Below, piece after piece: positions 1 to 6,579 of a stretch of 14,023 nucleotides of DNA. Position numbers and translations under genes: made by a program. Every line of letters begins with the position of its first letter. The first letter of the stretch is position 1. A model generated the notes under the pieces. That model ran no database searches. It saw only the letters and a program-made list of their open reading frames with translations, and was not told the DNA's origin. This DNA comes from CAIYMF01 sp943329595 (GTDB lineage Bacteria > Actinomycetota > Actinomycetes > S36-B12 > CAIYMF01), in assembly GCA_943329595.2 (NCBI GenBank), contig CALQEM020000075.1:1-14023 (forward strand), in the 5' to 3' direction.

Positions 1-53
1 CCTATCGCCGCATTCCGTCGTGTAGACGTAGCCGGGGCCGTCCTGCCGCCACG
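1..53. other. unassigned left edge
   Basis: I see no supportable gene here. On the minus strand one frame reads DGPGYVYTTECGD with G/C-rich third positions, which looks coding-like. It has no recognisable family and no visible start before the hairpin repeat, and any stop codon would lie beyond the window. It could be the tail of a minus-strand gene interrupted by the repeat module, or chance. Confidence 0.2.
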
Positions 54-111
54 TCCGAGTCGAACTTGTGTCCGAACAGGACGTTGAATGTCTGTTTGTG
101 ACACAAGTTCG
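54..111. repeat. hairpin element, copy A (58 bp)
   Basis: This is a direct-repeat copy of 258-315, with 56 of 58 bases identical. It contains a perfect 12-bp inverted repeat: cgaacttgtgtc at 61-72 and gacacaagttcg at 100-111. Inside, a second 6-bp helix can form between 79-84 and 88-93 around a 3-nt loop, separated from the outer stem by a 6+6-nt internal loop. There is no coding capacity and no T-run, so it is not a classical intrinsic terminator. I do not recognise the family. It resembles a REP- or MITE-like palindromic element. Confidence 0.75.
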
Positions 112-121
112 GGGAGACGCA

Positions 122-198
122 GGGGAAATGCCGGGGAGATGCCGGGGAAATGCCGGGGAGATGCCGGGGAGATGCCGGGGAGATGCCTGGGAGATGCC
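122..198 (+). repeat. 11-bp minisatellite, 7 copies
   Basis: There are seven head-to-tail copies of ggggagatgcc (variants ggggaaatgcc and tgggagatgcc), at 122-132, 133-143, 144-154, 155-165, 166-176, 177-187 and 188-198. One further exact copy (326-336) and a degenerate one (337-347) lie after hairpin copy B. The 11-nt period is not a multiple of three, so length change would shift any reading frame, which argues against coding. Similar units after both hairpins suggest the array belongs to the duplicated module and expanded in copy A. Confidence 0.85.
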
Positions 199-220
199 GA
201 CCTCACTGTCAGCACCCCGG

Positions 221-244
221 CGCCCACGCCGACGCCCACGCCGA
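221..244 (+). repeat. two tandem 12-bp units
   Basis: cgcccacgccga occurs twice in tandem at 221-232 and 233-244, between the minisatellite and hairpin copy B. It adds to the repeat-rich character of the tRNA 3' flank. No function is suggested. Confidence 0.5.
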
Positions 245-257
245 CCTCCACCCCGCT

Positions 258-315
258 TCCGAGTCGAACTTGTGTCGGAACAGGACGTTGAATGTCCGTT
301 TGTGACACAAGTTCG
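258..315. repeat. hairpin element, copy B (58 bp)
   Basis: This is the second copy of 54-111. The same 12-bp arms lie at 265-276 and 304-315. It differs from copy A at 277 (g for c) and 297 (c for t). Both changes replace a weaker apposition by a better pair in the folded form (C/T to G/T wobble, and G/T to G-C). It lies 3' of the minus-strand tRNA gene and could stop that transcript, although no U-tract follows. A short cctcactgt tail occurs after both modules (201-209 and 350-358). Confidence 0.75.
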
Positions 316-364
316 CGGATCTGCCGGGGAGATGCCGGGGATTTGCGGGCCTCACTGTAAGCGG

Positions 365-438
365 TGCCCCGGGTGGGAGTCGAACCCACACTGTGCGGTG
401 TTTGAGACCGCCCTCTCTGCCGGTTGGAGTACCGGGGC
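365..438 (-). tRNA. tRNA-Leu (anticodon CAA), short variable loop
   Basis: The reverse complement folds as a 74-nt cloverleaf. It has a perfect 7-bp acceptor stem (GCCCCGG/CCGGGGC), discriminator A, a 3-bp D stem (CTC/GAG) and D-loop GG. The anticodon stem is GCGGT/ACCGC with loop CTCAAAC, so the anticodon is CAA (reads UUG). The variable loop is only 5 nt, followed by T stem GTGGG/CCCAC with loop TTCGACT. CCA is not encoded, since ACCG follows. Bacterial tRNA-Leu normally has a long class II variable arm, so the 5-nt loop is odd, although the 3-bp D stem is class II-like. The gene diverges from pdtaR. My recollection is that a tRNA-Leu beside pdtaR is common in actinobacteria. Confidence 0.9.
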
Positions 439-475
439 CACCACTAAGGCTAGGCCCTCGGTGCAGCCTCGTCGG

Positions 476-481
476 TAGGCT
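476..481 (+). promoter_or_regulatory. -10 box for pdtaR, leaderless type
   Basis: TAGGCT fits the actinobacterial TANNNT -10 consensus and ends 7 nt before the ATG at 489. Transcription would therefore begin at or next to the start codon. No convincing -35 is seen. The ggggg run at 482-486 is too close to the ATG for a normal ribosome binding site. Confidence 0.45.
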
Positions 482-488
482 GGGGGTC

Positions 489-1115
489 ATGACCGCGCCG
501 AAACCCGACACCGAAGGTCGCTCTCGACCTCGGGTATTGGTGGCCGAGGATGAGGCGATCATCCGCCTCGACCTGGTCGAGACCCTGAGGGAACTGGGCT
601 ACGACGTGGTGGCGGCAGTGGGCGACGGCGCAAAAGCTGTGGAGCTAGCCGCGGTGCTCAAGCCCGACCTCGTCATTCTCGACGTGGCGATGCCGGTGCT
701 CGACGGGTTGGGTGCCGCCGAACAGATCGTGTCTGCCGGCGTGGCTCCCGTGCTGATGCTCACAGCGTTCAGCCAGCGCGAGCTGGTGAAGCGGGCCACC
801 GACGCAGGAGCGATGGCGTACCTCGTCAAGCCCTTCACCCCGGCCGACCTCGTGCCTGCCATCGAGATCGCGCTCAGCCGACACCGCGAGATGCAGGCCC
901 TGGCCGATGAGGTGGCCGATCTGTCGCAGCGGCTCGCGACCCGTATTGCTGTCGATCGCGCGAAGCCGGTGCTCATGCTGCAACTTGGCGTGTCCGAGCC
1001 TGATGCCTTCCGTTGGATCCAGAAGGCGGCCATGGACCGACGCACCTCCATGAGAGCGGTGGCAGAGCAGGTTCTGGCCGAACCCCCGCTGACCCCGCTG
1101 CCCTCTCAAACCTAG
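489..1115 (+). CDS. pdtaR: PdtaR-like ANTAR response regulator
   Basis: This is a 208-residue two-domain regulator. Residues 15-130 form a receiver domain with acidic pocket E20/D21, phospho-acceptor D65 (LVILDVAMP), T92 and K114 (LVKPF). Residues 141-197 form an ANTAR RNA-binding domain (RIAVDRAKPVLM, then EPDAFRWIQKAAMD and VAEQVL). ANTAR proteins bind paired hexaloop hairpins in nascent RNA and act as antiterminators. In Mycobacterium the homologue Rv1626 is phosphorylated by the histidine kinase PdtaS, which is not in this window. The length matches Rv1626 (about 205 residues). I chose the ATG at 489 because the receiver starts just after it and a TAGGCT box precedes it. The open frame upstream to 393 runs across the tRNA and is not real coding sequence. 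Confidence 0.92.
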   Translation: MTAPKPDTEGRSRPRVLVAEDEAIIRLDLVETLRELGYDVVAAVGDGAKAVELAAVLKPDLVILDVAMPVLDGLGAAEQIVSAGVAPVLMLTAFSQRELVKRATDAGAMAYLVKPFTPADLVPAIEIALSRHREMQALADEVADLSQRLATRIAVDRAKPVLMLQLGVSEPDAFRWIQKAAMDRRTSMRAVAEQVLAEPPLTPLPSQT

Positions 1116-1214
1116 GCAGCAGGTCGTGACCACGTCCCGACGGCAATTCAGTCACGCCTCGGTCACAGTCACGAGCATGTCGTCCAGATGGCATAGTGAA
1201 ACGTGCGTCCCCAC

Positions 1215-1220
1215 TATTCT
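1215..1220 (+). promoter_or_regulatory. possible -10 box for the binding-protein gene
   Basis: TATTCT matches TANNNT in the 154-bp gap after pdtaR and would give a leader of about 43 nt before the ATG at 1270. No good -35 lies 16-18 nt upstream. A weak 6-bp stem (1125-1130 with 1151-1156, loop 20 nt) is the only structure seen between the genes, and I do not call it a terminator. Confidence 0.25.
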
Positions 1221-1269
1221 GAACACTGAACCAAAATGGGCAGTGCCCCACAGCAGAGGAGTTTGATTG

Positions 1270-2541
1270 ATGTCCCGATCCGCAGTGCTTCGGTGTGGGA
1301 TCGTGCTGAGCATTGCCAGCATCGCGCTGGCCGCCTGCGGTAGTAGCAACAGCGACGGCAGCGGCGCCAGTGGGTCGTCGTCAGCAACGCCGGCCAACCC
1401 GCTCATCATCGGGACTCTCCTGCCCCAGACGGGGTCGCTTGATTTCCTCGGTCCGCCCGAGGTCGCAGGAGTCGACGCAGCCATCGCCGACATCAACTCC
1501 GCGGGCGGCGTTCTCGGTCAGCCACTGCAAAAAATTGACGGTGACTCGGGCGACGCCACCACCACCATCGCCGCCCAGACCGTCGATGCCCAAATCAAAC
1601 AGGGCGTGAGCGCCATCATCGGCGCCGCACAGTCTGCGGTGAGCCTGTCGGTCATCAAAACAACCACTGCCGCTGGCGTGGTGCTCTTCTCGCCGGCCAA
1701 CACGTCGAGTGAGTTGAGCGACACGGCCATCACCAAGGGCCTGTACTTCCGTACCGTCGCCCCGGACACCTTCCAAGGTGCGGTTCTTGCGGCCCTCGCC
1801 CAGGCCGACGGCGCCAAGAACGTCGCCATCATGGCTCTGACCGATGTTTACACCACCGGTCTTGCCGACGATGTCACCAAGAACTTTGAGGTGGCAGGTG
1901 GCACCGTTGCCGTTCGCGTGAACTACGACCCCACGCCCGCGTCGTACACCGCTGGTGTGGCCAAGGTCAAGGCTGCCGATCCTGACGCGCTCATCCTCAT
2001 CGGCTTCAGTGAGTCGAAGGGGGTCATCCAGCAATTGCAGGCGCAGGGCATCGGTCCGCAGAAGCTGACACTGTTTCTCTGCGACGGGCAGATGAGCAAC
2101 GCCCTCGCTGTTGGTCTTCCCTCCGGTCTCATGAACGGCGTCAAGGGAACCATCCCCGGGGTGCAGGCGAGCGAAAAGCTACGCGCCCAAATGCTGGCGA
2201 CCAACCCCAATCTGACGGACTTCGCCTACGGCCCCGAGTCGTACGACGCGACTGTCCTCGTGGCCCTTGCGGCTGAGGCAGCCCAGTCGACCAAGGGTGC
2301 CGATATCGCCGCACAAATCCCCGCGGTCTCCGCACAGGGCAACGAACCGTGCAGCAAGTTCGCTGAGTGTGTTGCCCTGTTGAAGGCAGGTCAGGCAATC
2401 AGCTACGTCGGGCCCTCGGGCGCAACGGGCATCAAGGCCAACGGCGACCCGTCGTACGCGACGATGACCATTTGGCAGTTCGGACCAGACAACACGATCG
2501 CGCCGATCGACTCCATTGCGGCAGACGTACCCACGTCCTGA
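1270..2541 (+). CDS. branched-chain amino acid type ABC substrate-binding lipoprotein
   Basis: This is a 423-residue periplasmic-binding-protein type 1 fold of the LivJ/LivK (Peripla_BP_6) family. A lipoprotein signal peptide ends in lipobox L20-A21-A22-C23, followed by a Ser/Gly/Asn-rich linker (24-42). The mature fold opens with PLIIGTLLPQTGSL and AAIADINSAGGVLGQPL, both typical of the family. The protein would be anchored outside the membrane and deliver an amino acid or other small ligand to an ABC permease. Two cysteines near the C-terminus (CSKFAEC) could form a disulfide. AGAGGAG at 1255-1261 lies 8 nt before the ATG at 1270 and favours it over the TTG at 1267. No livH/M/G/F permease or ATPase genes flank it, so it works with a remote transporter or as a sensor. 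The exact ligand cannot be read from the sequence. Confidence 0.88.
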   Translation: MSRSAVLRCGIVLSIASIALAACGSSNSDGSGASGSSSATPANPLIIGTLLPQTGSLDFLGPPEVAGVDAAIADINSAGGVLGQPLQKIDGDSGDATTTIAAQTVDAQIKQGVSAIIGAAQSAVSLSVIKTTTAAGVVLFSPANTSSELSDTAITKGLYFRTVAPDTFQGAVLAALAQADGAKNVAIMALTDVYTTGLADDVTKNFEVAGGTVAVRVNYDPTPASYTAGVAKVKAADPDALILIGFSESKGVIQQLQAQGIGPQKLTLFLCDGQMSNALAVGLPSGLMNGVKGTIPGVQASEKLRAQMLATNPNLTDFAYGPESYDATVLVALAAEAAQSTKGADIAAQIPAVSAQGNEPCSKFAECVALLKAGQAISYVGPSGATGIKANGDPSYATMTIWQFGPDNTIAPIDSIAADVPTS

Positions 2542-2589
2542 CTCAACACCAGTGGGGCGTCGGCTCGATCTGTCAGGCACGCCGTTGAG
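2542..2589. terminator. possible bidirectional terminator hairpin
   Basis: Between the convergent binding-protein and thioesterase genes, ctcaac (2542-2547) plus ggcgt (2556-2560) can pair with acgccgttgag (2579-2589). The result is an 11-bp stem with an 8-nt bulge and an 18-nt loop. There is no T-run. The support is structural only. Confidence 0.25.
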
Positions 2590-2599
2590 CGCGCTGGGG

Positions 2600-3097
2600 T
2601 CAGCGGTCGCGCAGCAGGCAGGTGAGGCGGGCTGTGCTGAGGCGGCGCCCAGCCTCGTCGGTCATGACAATGTCCCAGACGCTCAGAGTTTTGCCCGACG
2701 TGATCGGAGTCGCCATTCCGGTGACGAGTCCCTCGGAGATCGAGCGATGGTGTGAGCAGGAAAGTTCAATGCCCACCGGGAAGCGTGTGGGTCCGGCGTG
2801 GAGTGCTGCGCCGATAGAACCGAGGGTTTCGGCGAGGGCGGCGTGGGCGCCGCCGTGGAGGATGCCGTAGGGCTGCGTGTTCCCGGCGACCGGCATGGTG
2901 CCCACCACCCGTTCGTGGGTGATCTCGGTGAACTCGATTCCGAGGCGGGTACTGAGGCCGGGCGCGTTGACCATGTCTAGGAATTCGCTGATCTGATCGG
3001 ACTCGTCGAGAAGGCCGGGAGCGTCGAGGACGTCGGAACCGTCGGGAGCCGAGTGGGCGCCCTGGCCCTCAGCGGGCTGAGGCGAATCGGGTGTCAT
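2600..3097 (-). CDS. PaaI/YbdB-type hotdog thioesterase
   Basis: This 165-residue single-domain acyl-CoA thioesterase has a disordered, Asp/Pro-rich N-terminal extension (about residues 1-35) and then a hotdog fold. The family signature is YGILHGGAHAALAETLGS at residues 77-94. HGG (81-83) supplies the oxyanion-side residues and E90 the catalytic acid, as in the EntH/YbdB and 1,4-dihydroxy-2-naphthoyl-CoA hydrolase subgroup. The substrate is not determinable. Menaquinone, aromatic or general acyl-CoA clearance are all possible. A GTG at 3106 is an alternative start. I prefer the ATG at 3097 because TAGGGT ends 7 nt before it, suggesting a leaderless mRNA. The gene diverges from polA with only 23 bp between start codons. 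Confidence 0.85.
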   Translation of the reverse strand: MTPDSPQPAEGQGAHSAPDGSDVLDAPGLLDESDQISEFLDMVNAPGLSTRLGIEFTEITHERVVGTMPVAGNTQPYGILHGGAHAALAETLGSIGAALHAGPTRFPVGIELSCSHHRSISEGLVTGMATPITSGKTLSVWDIVMTDEAGRRLSTARLTCLLRDR

Positions 3098-3104
3098 GAA
3101 GGTC

Positions 3105-3110
3105 ACCCTA
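3105..3110 (-). promoter_or_regulatory. -10 box for the thioesterase gene, leaderless
   Basis: On the minus strand TAGGGT (3110 down to 3105) is followed by 7 nt and then the ATG at 3097. It overlaps the polA -10 box by two bases within cctagg (3107-3112). Confidence 0.5.
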
Positions 3111-3114
3111 GGAT
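3109..3114 (+). promoter_or_regulatory. -10 box for polA, leaderless
   Basis: TAGGAT is followed by 6 nt and then GTG at 3121. This is the spacing expected when transcription starts on the start codon. The adjacent GTG at 3118 would be only 3 nt from the box, too close for a leaderless start. Confidence 0.5.
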
Positions 3115-3120
3115 CGAGTG

Positions 3121-5811
3121 GTGCCGACCGATCGGGCGACCCGCCCCACCCTGCTGCTTCTCGATGGACACTCGCTCGCCTATCGCGCCTTTTTCGCGCT
3201 ACCGGTTGATAACTTCTCCACGTCGACAGGTCAGCCCACTAATGCTGTGTACGGGTTCACGTCCATGCTGATCAACACGTTGCGCGACGAGAGCCCCTCG
3301 CACCTTGCTGTCGCGTTCGACGTGTCGCGCCAGACCTTCCGCACCGAACTCTTCCCCGAGTACAAGGCGACCCACTCGGCGAGCCCCCCCGAGTTCGCCG
3401 GGCAGGTGCCGCTGATCCTCGAGGTACTCGAGGCGCTGGGGATCCCCGCCCTGCAGATGGAGGGCTACGAGGCAGACGACATCATCGCCACCCTCACGAC
3501 CCGGGCTCGCGCCGCGGACCTCGACGTGCTGGTGCTGTCGGGTGACCGCGACGCCTTTCAACTTGTCGATGACCACGTGACCGTGCTGTACCCCCGCAAG
3601 GGGGTGTCCGACCTCGCCCGCATGGACCCCGCCGCCATCGAGGAGCGCTACGGGCTCACCCCGGCGCAGTACCCCGACTACGCCGCCCTGCGAGGCGACC
3701 CGAGCGATAACCTGCCGTCGATTCCAGGGGTTGGAGAGAAAACTGCGGCGAAGTGGATCCGTGAGTACGGATCGCTGGCCGAACTCCTGCGGCGGTCCGA
3801 CGAGGTGCCGGGCAAGGCGGGCCAATCATTGCGTGATCACCTCGAAGCGGTGCAACTCAACCGACGGCTCACCGAGATGGTGCGCGATGTCCCGCTGCCC
3901 CCGGCCTTCGACGACCCCGACGACCTCGCACGAGCTCCCATCGACCGTCAGCGCGTGCACGAGGTGTTCGATGCGCTGCAGTTCCGGGTGCTCCGCGACC
4001 GACTGTTCGACACGCTGGGCGACTCTGTGGCCGAGGCGTCGGGCGGCTTCGAGGTGACCGTTGAGGTGCTGCCCCCTGATGGTCTGGCGGCGTGGCTCAC
4101 CGATCACGCTCACGGGCCGGTTGCGCTGGAGGTCGACGGAGACTGGGGACGAGGTACCGGCACCGTGCGCGCGATAGCCCTCGCCGCGGCCGACGGGTCG
4201 GTCTGCTGGGCCGACGCTGACACGGTCACCCCTCGCGACGACGAGGCCTTCCGCGGATGGCTCGCCGACCCCACCACCTCGGTCAGCATGCACGACGCCA
4301 AGGGCCCCATGCTTGCCCTTGACGCCCGGGGTTGGCACCTCACCTCGCTTGCGGCTGACACGGCGCTCATGGCCTACCTGGTCCTCGCGGGCCAACGCAG
4401 CTTCGATCTCGGCGACCTGACAGCCAGGTTCCTAGGCCGCGAGCTGGCATCGACAGCAGACGACAGCGGTCAGCTGAGTCTGGTGGCCGACGGCGAGTCC
4501 GAGTCAGCCGCGGCGCTCGGCTTGCGTGCCAGTGCCGTGCTTGACCTCGCAGCCATGCTCGAGGTTGAGGTCGCCGGTCGTGGGGGCACTGCCCTGCTGC
4601 ACCATGTTGAGCTGCCGCTCGTGGGGGTTCTGGCCCGGATGGAAGAGGTCGGTATCGCCGTTGACCTCGACCTCCTGCGCGAGCTCGACGAGTCCTTCGC
4701 CGACTCGGCGCGGGGCGCAGAGTCGCAGGCCCAGATCATCGTGGGCCACACCTTCAACATCGGCTCGCCTAAGCAGCTACAGGAAATTCTGTTCACCGAG
4801 CGGGGGCTCCCCACCACCAAGAAGATCAAGACCGGATTCACCACCGACGCCGAGGCACTGCAGTCGCTGTATGAGCGCACCGAGGACCCCCTGCTCGCCG
4901 AGATCCTCCGGTGGCGCGACGTGTCGAAACTGCGCCAGACGGTGGCGGGGCTCATTCCGCTCGCCGACGCGCAGTCGCGAATTCACACCACCTTCCAGCA
5001 GACCGTGGCGGCCACGGGCAGGTTGTCGAGCGCAGACCCCAACCTGCAGAACATTCCCATTCGTACCGAGGAGGGCCGGCGCATCCGTGCGGCTTTCGTG
5101 GTGGGGGCCAGCTACGAGTGCCTTCTCACTGCCGACTACAGCCAGATCGAAATGCGCATCATGGCGCACCTGTCAGGCGACCCTGGTCTGATCGAAGCCT
5201 TCCGAGGTGGTGAGGACCTGCACTCCACGGTGGCCAGCCGAGTGTTCGATGTTCCGTCCGACAGGGTTGACGCCGAGATGCGACGGCACATCAAGGCGAT
5301 GTCGTACGGACTCGCATACGGACTCTCGGCCTACGGGCTCTCACAGCAACTCGGTGTGCCCGCTGACGAGGCGCGCTTGCTCATGGACCACTACTTCGAA
5401 CGCTTCGGTGGCGTGCGCGACTATCTGGCGGAGGTTGTTGCGCAGGCGCGGGTCAGCGGGTACACGGAGACGATTATGGGTCGGCGCAGGTACCTGCCCG
5501 ACCTAGCGAGCGACGTGCGGCAGCGTCGTGACATGGCCGAGCGGATGGCCCTCAACGCGCCGATTCAGGGGTCGGCGGCCGACATCATCAAGGTGGCAAT
5601 GCTGGGTGTCGACCGCAGGCTCGCGGTCGAGGCGTTGTCTTCGCGGCTCTTGCTGCAGGTGCACGATGAGTTGGTACTTGAGGTCGCCCCGGGAGAGCTC
5701 GATGCAGTCACGCAACTCGTGCGCGAGGAGATGGGCTCAGCTGCCGACCTGCGCGTGCCGCTGGAGGTGTCGGTCGGAACCGGCTCCACCTGGGAGGCGG
5801 CGGCCCACTGA
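3121..5811 (+). CDS. polA: DNA polymerase I
   Basis: This 896-residue family A polymerase fills repair gaps and matures Okazaki fragments. The N-terminal 5' nuclease (about 10-300) has D15 (LLLLDGHS), GYEADD (115-120), SGDRDAFQL (140-148) and GDPSDNLPSIPGVGEKTA. The middle 3'-5' exonuclease-like domain (about 315-485) lacks the metal-binding set: the E. coli D-T-E motif reads E337-V-D339, and the later Asp residues are not found. Proofreading is therefore probably absent, as in mycobacterial PolA. The polymerase domain (about 600-896) has motif A DYSQIEMR (D672), motif B RRHIKAMSYGLAYG (K725, Y729) and motif C QVHDELVLEV (D849, E850). Y729 replaces the Phe of E. coli (F762), a change known to weaken discrimination against dideoxynucleotides. 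A second GTG at 3118 would add one residue. Confidence 0.97.
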   Translation: MPTDRATRPTLLLLDGHSLAYRAFFALPVDNFSTSTGQPTNAVYGFTSMLINTLRDESPSHLAVAFDVSRQTFRTELFPEYKATHSASPPEFAGQVPLILEVLEALGIPALQMEGYEADDIIATLTTRARAADLDVLVLSGDRDAFQLVDDHVTVLYPRKGVSDLARMDPAAIEERYGLTPAQYPDYAALRGDPSDNLPSIPGVGEKTAAKWIREYGSLAELLRRSDEVPGKAGQSLRDHLEAVQLNRRLTEMVRDVPLPPAFDDPDDLARAPIDRQRVHEVFDALQFRVLRDRLFDTLGDSVAEASGGFEVTVEVLPPDGLAAWLTDHAHGPVALEVDGDWGRGTGTVRAIALAAADGSVCWADADTVTPRDDEAFRGWLADPTTSVSMHDAKGPMLALDARGWHLTSLAADTALMAYLVLAGQRSFDLGDLTARFLGRELASTADDSGQLSLVADGESESAAALGLRASAVLDLAAMLEVEVAGRGGTALLHHVELPLVGVLARMEEVGIAVDLDLLRELDESFADSARGAESQAQIIVGHTFNIGSPKQLQEILFTERGLPTTKKIKTGFTTDAEALQSLYERTEDPLLAEILRWRDVSKLRQTVAGLIPLADAQSRIHTTFQQTVAATGRLSSADPNLQNIPIRTEEGRRIRAAFVVGASYECLLTADYSQIEMRIMAHLSGDPGLIEAFRGGEDLHSTVASRVFDVPSDRVDAEMRRHIKAMSYGLAYGLSAYGLSQQLGVPADEARLLMDHYFERFGGVRDYLAEVVAQARVSGYTETIMGRRRYLPDLASDVRQRRDMAERMALNAPIQGSAADIIKVAMLGVDRRLAVEALSSRLLLQVHDELVLEVAPGELDAVTQLVREEMGSAADLRVPLEVSVGTGSTWEAAAH

Positions 5812-5821
5812 GCGTGCTCAG
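5808..5821. other. palindrome joining two convergent stop codons
   Basis: polA and dprE2 end 6 bp apart. Both TGA stops lie inside the palindrome ctgagc-gt-gctcag, which has 6-bp arms and a 2-bp centre. There is no room for a normal terminator, so the two transcripts probably overlap at their 3' ends. Confidence 0.5.
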
Positions 5822-6579
5822 ATAGGTAACCGGCGGAACACCGATCGGGGCAGGTGGCGCAGTCCGCTCATGACGAAGCGCATGGTGGGCGGCACGTAGA
5901 CGGTCTCCTTGCCGCGCCGCAGCCCCTCGACGATGGCCTCGGCTACATCGTCGGGGCCGACGGCCAACGGAGCCTCGTCGAGACCCTGAGTCATGCTGGT
6001 GCGCACGAAGCCGGGGCGCACCACCATCACACTCACACCTGAGCCGCGCAGCGCGTCGCCGAGCCCGGTTGCGAACGAGTCAAGGCCCGCCTTGGTTGAG
6101 CCGTACACGAAGTTCGAGGCCCGGGCCCGCTCGCCCGCCACGCTCGACAGGGCCACGAGGGTCCCGTGTCCCTGGCGGCGCATGCGCGAGGCAACCCGAA
6201 GCCCCACCGACAGCGACCCGACATAGTTGATCTGGGCGGCCCGAACGGCGGCGTCGGGATCGTCGTCAAACTCCGGCTGACTGCCGAGCACCCCGAAGGC
6301 GAGAACAGCGAGGTCGACGTCGTCGGCCCCGAAGGCGAGGTCGACCACGGCGTCATGGCTCGCGTGGTCGGCGGCGTCGAAGTCGAGCACCACCACCTCA
6401 GGGGCTGACAAGCCGCTACGCAGCGATTCAACAAGTCGGTCGCGCGCGTCGGAGGGGCGAGCAGCGATCACTAAACGCTGCAGTTGAGGGCCGTTGAGTC
6501 GCGCGATCAGCGCCCCTGCGATGTCGGACGTCGCTCCAAACACGGCAACCGACTGGGGTCGTGCGAGTGCATCGATCAC
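5818..6579 (-). CDS. dprE2: decaprenylphosphoryl-2-keto-ribose reductase DprE2
   Basis: This 253-residue short-chain dehydrogenase has nucleotide-binding GATSDIA (15-21), LSS with S146, and catalytic Y159-x3-K163 (VYGSTKAG). RPGFVRTSM after the active site is typical of the family. DprE2 reduces the keto-sugar made by DprE1, giving decaprenyl-phosphoryl-D-arabinofuranose, using NAD(P)H at the inner face of the membrane. A basic and hydrophobic C-terminus (MRFVMSGLRHLPRSVFRRLPI in part) may contact the membrane. It starts at GTG 6579, overlapping the dprE1 stop by 4 nt (GTGA). A strong AGGAGG lies 8 nt upstream inside dprE1 (6588-6593). The identity rests on the SDR motifs plus the DprE1 partner. 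As a lone SDR it would be ambiguous. Confidence 0.9.
   Translation of the reverse strand: MIDALARPQSVAVFGATSDIAGALIARLNGPQLQRLVIAARPSDARDRLVESLRSGLSAPEVVVLDFDAADHASHDAVVDLAFGADDVDLAVLAFGVLGSQPEFDDDPDAAVRAAQINYVGSLSVGLRVASRMRRQGHGTLVALSSVAGERARASNFVYGSTKAGLDSFATGLGDALRGSGVSVMVVRPGFVRTSMTQGLDEAPLAVGPDDVAEAIVEGLRRGKETVYVPPTMRFVMSGLRHLPRSVFRRLPI

Noticed and set aside
122..347. CRISPR-like array
   Set aside because: The 11-bp units are contiguous without spacers, and no cas genes are present. This is a minisatellite.
1..440. Integrated element attached at the tRNA 3' end
   Set aside because: No integrase or mobile-element gene is present. The possible repeated tRNA end at 212-219 is too short and degenerate to call an attachment site.
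439..475. Promoter of the tRNA gene
   Set aside because: TAGCCT on the minus strand (452-447) sits 8 nt from the mature tRNA 5' end, but it has no -35 and lies among several similar GC-rich hexamers. This is too weak to list.
68..478. Open reading frames across the repeat region and tRNA
   Set aside because: They are made of 11-bp repeats that stay open by composition, and they run through hairpins and the tRNA. There is no protein family signal.
393..488. N-terminal extension of pdtaR
   Set aside because: This stretch overlaps the tRNA-Leu gene, and the receiver domain is complete from ATG 489.
1116..1269. Riboswitch, or ANTAR-target hairpins before the binding-protein gene
   Set aside because: I found only one weak 6-bp stem with a 20-nt loop, and no paired hexaloop hairpins or known aptamer core.
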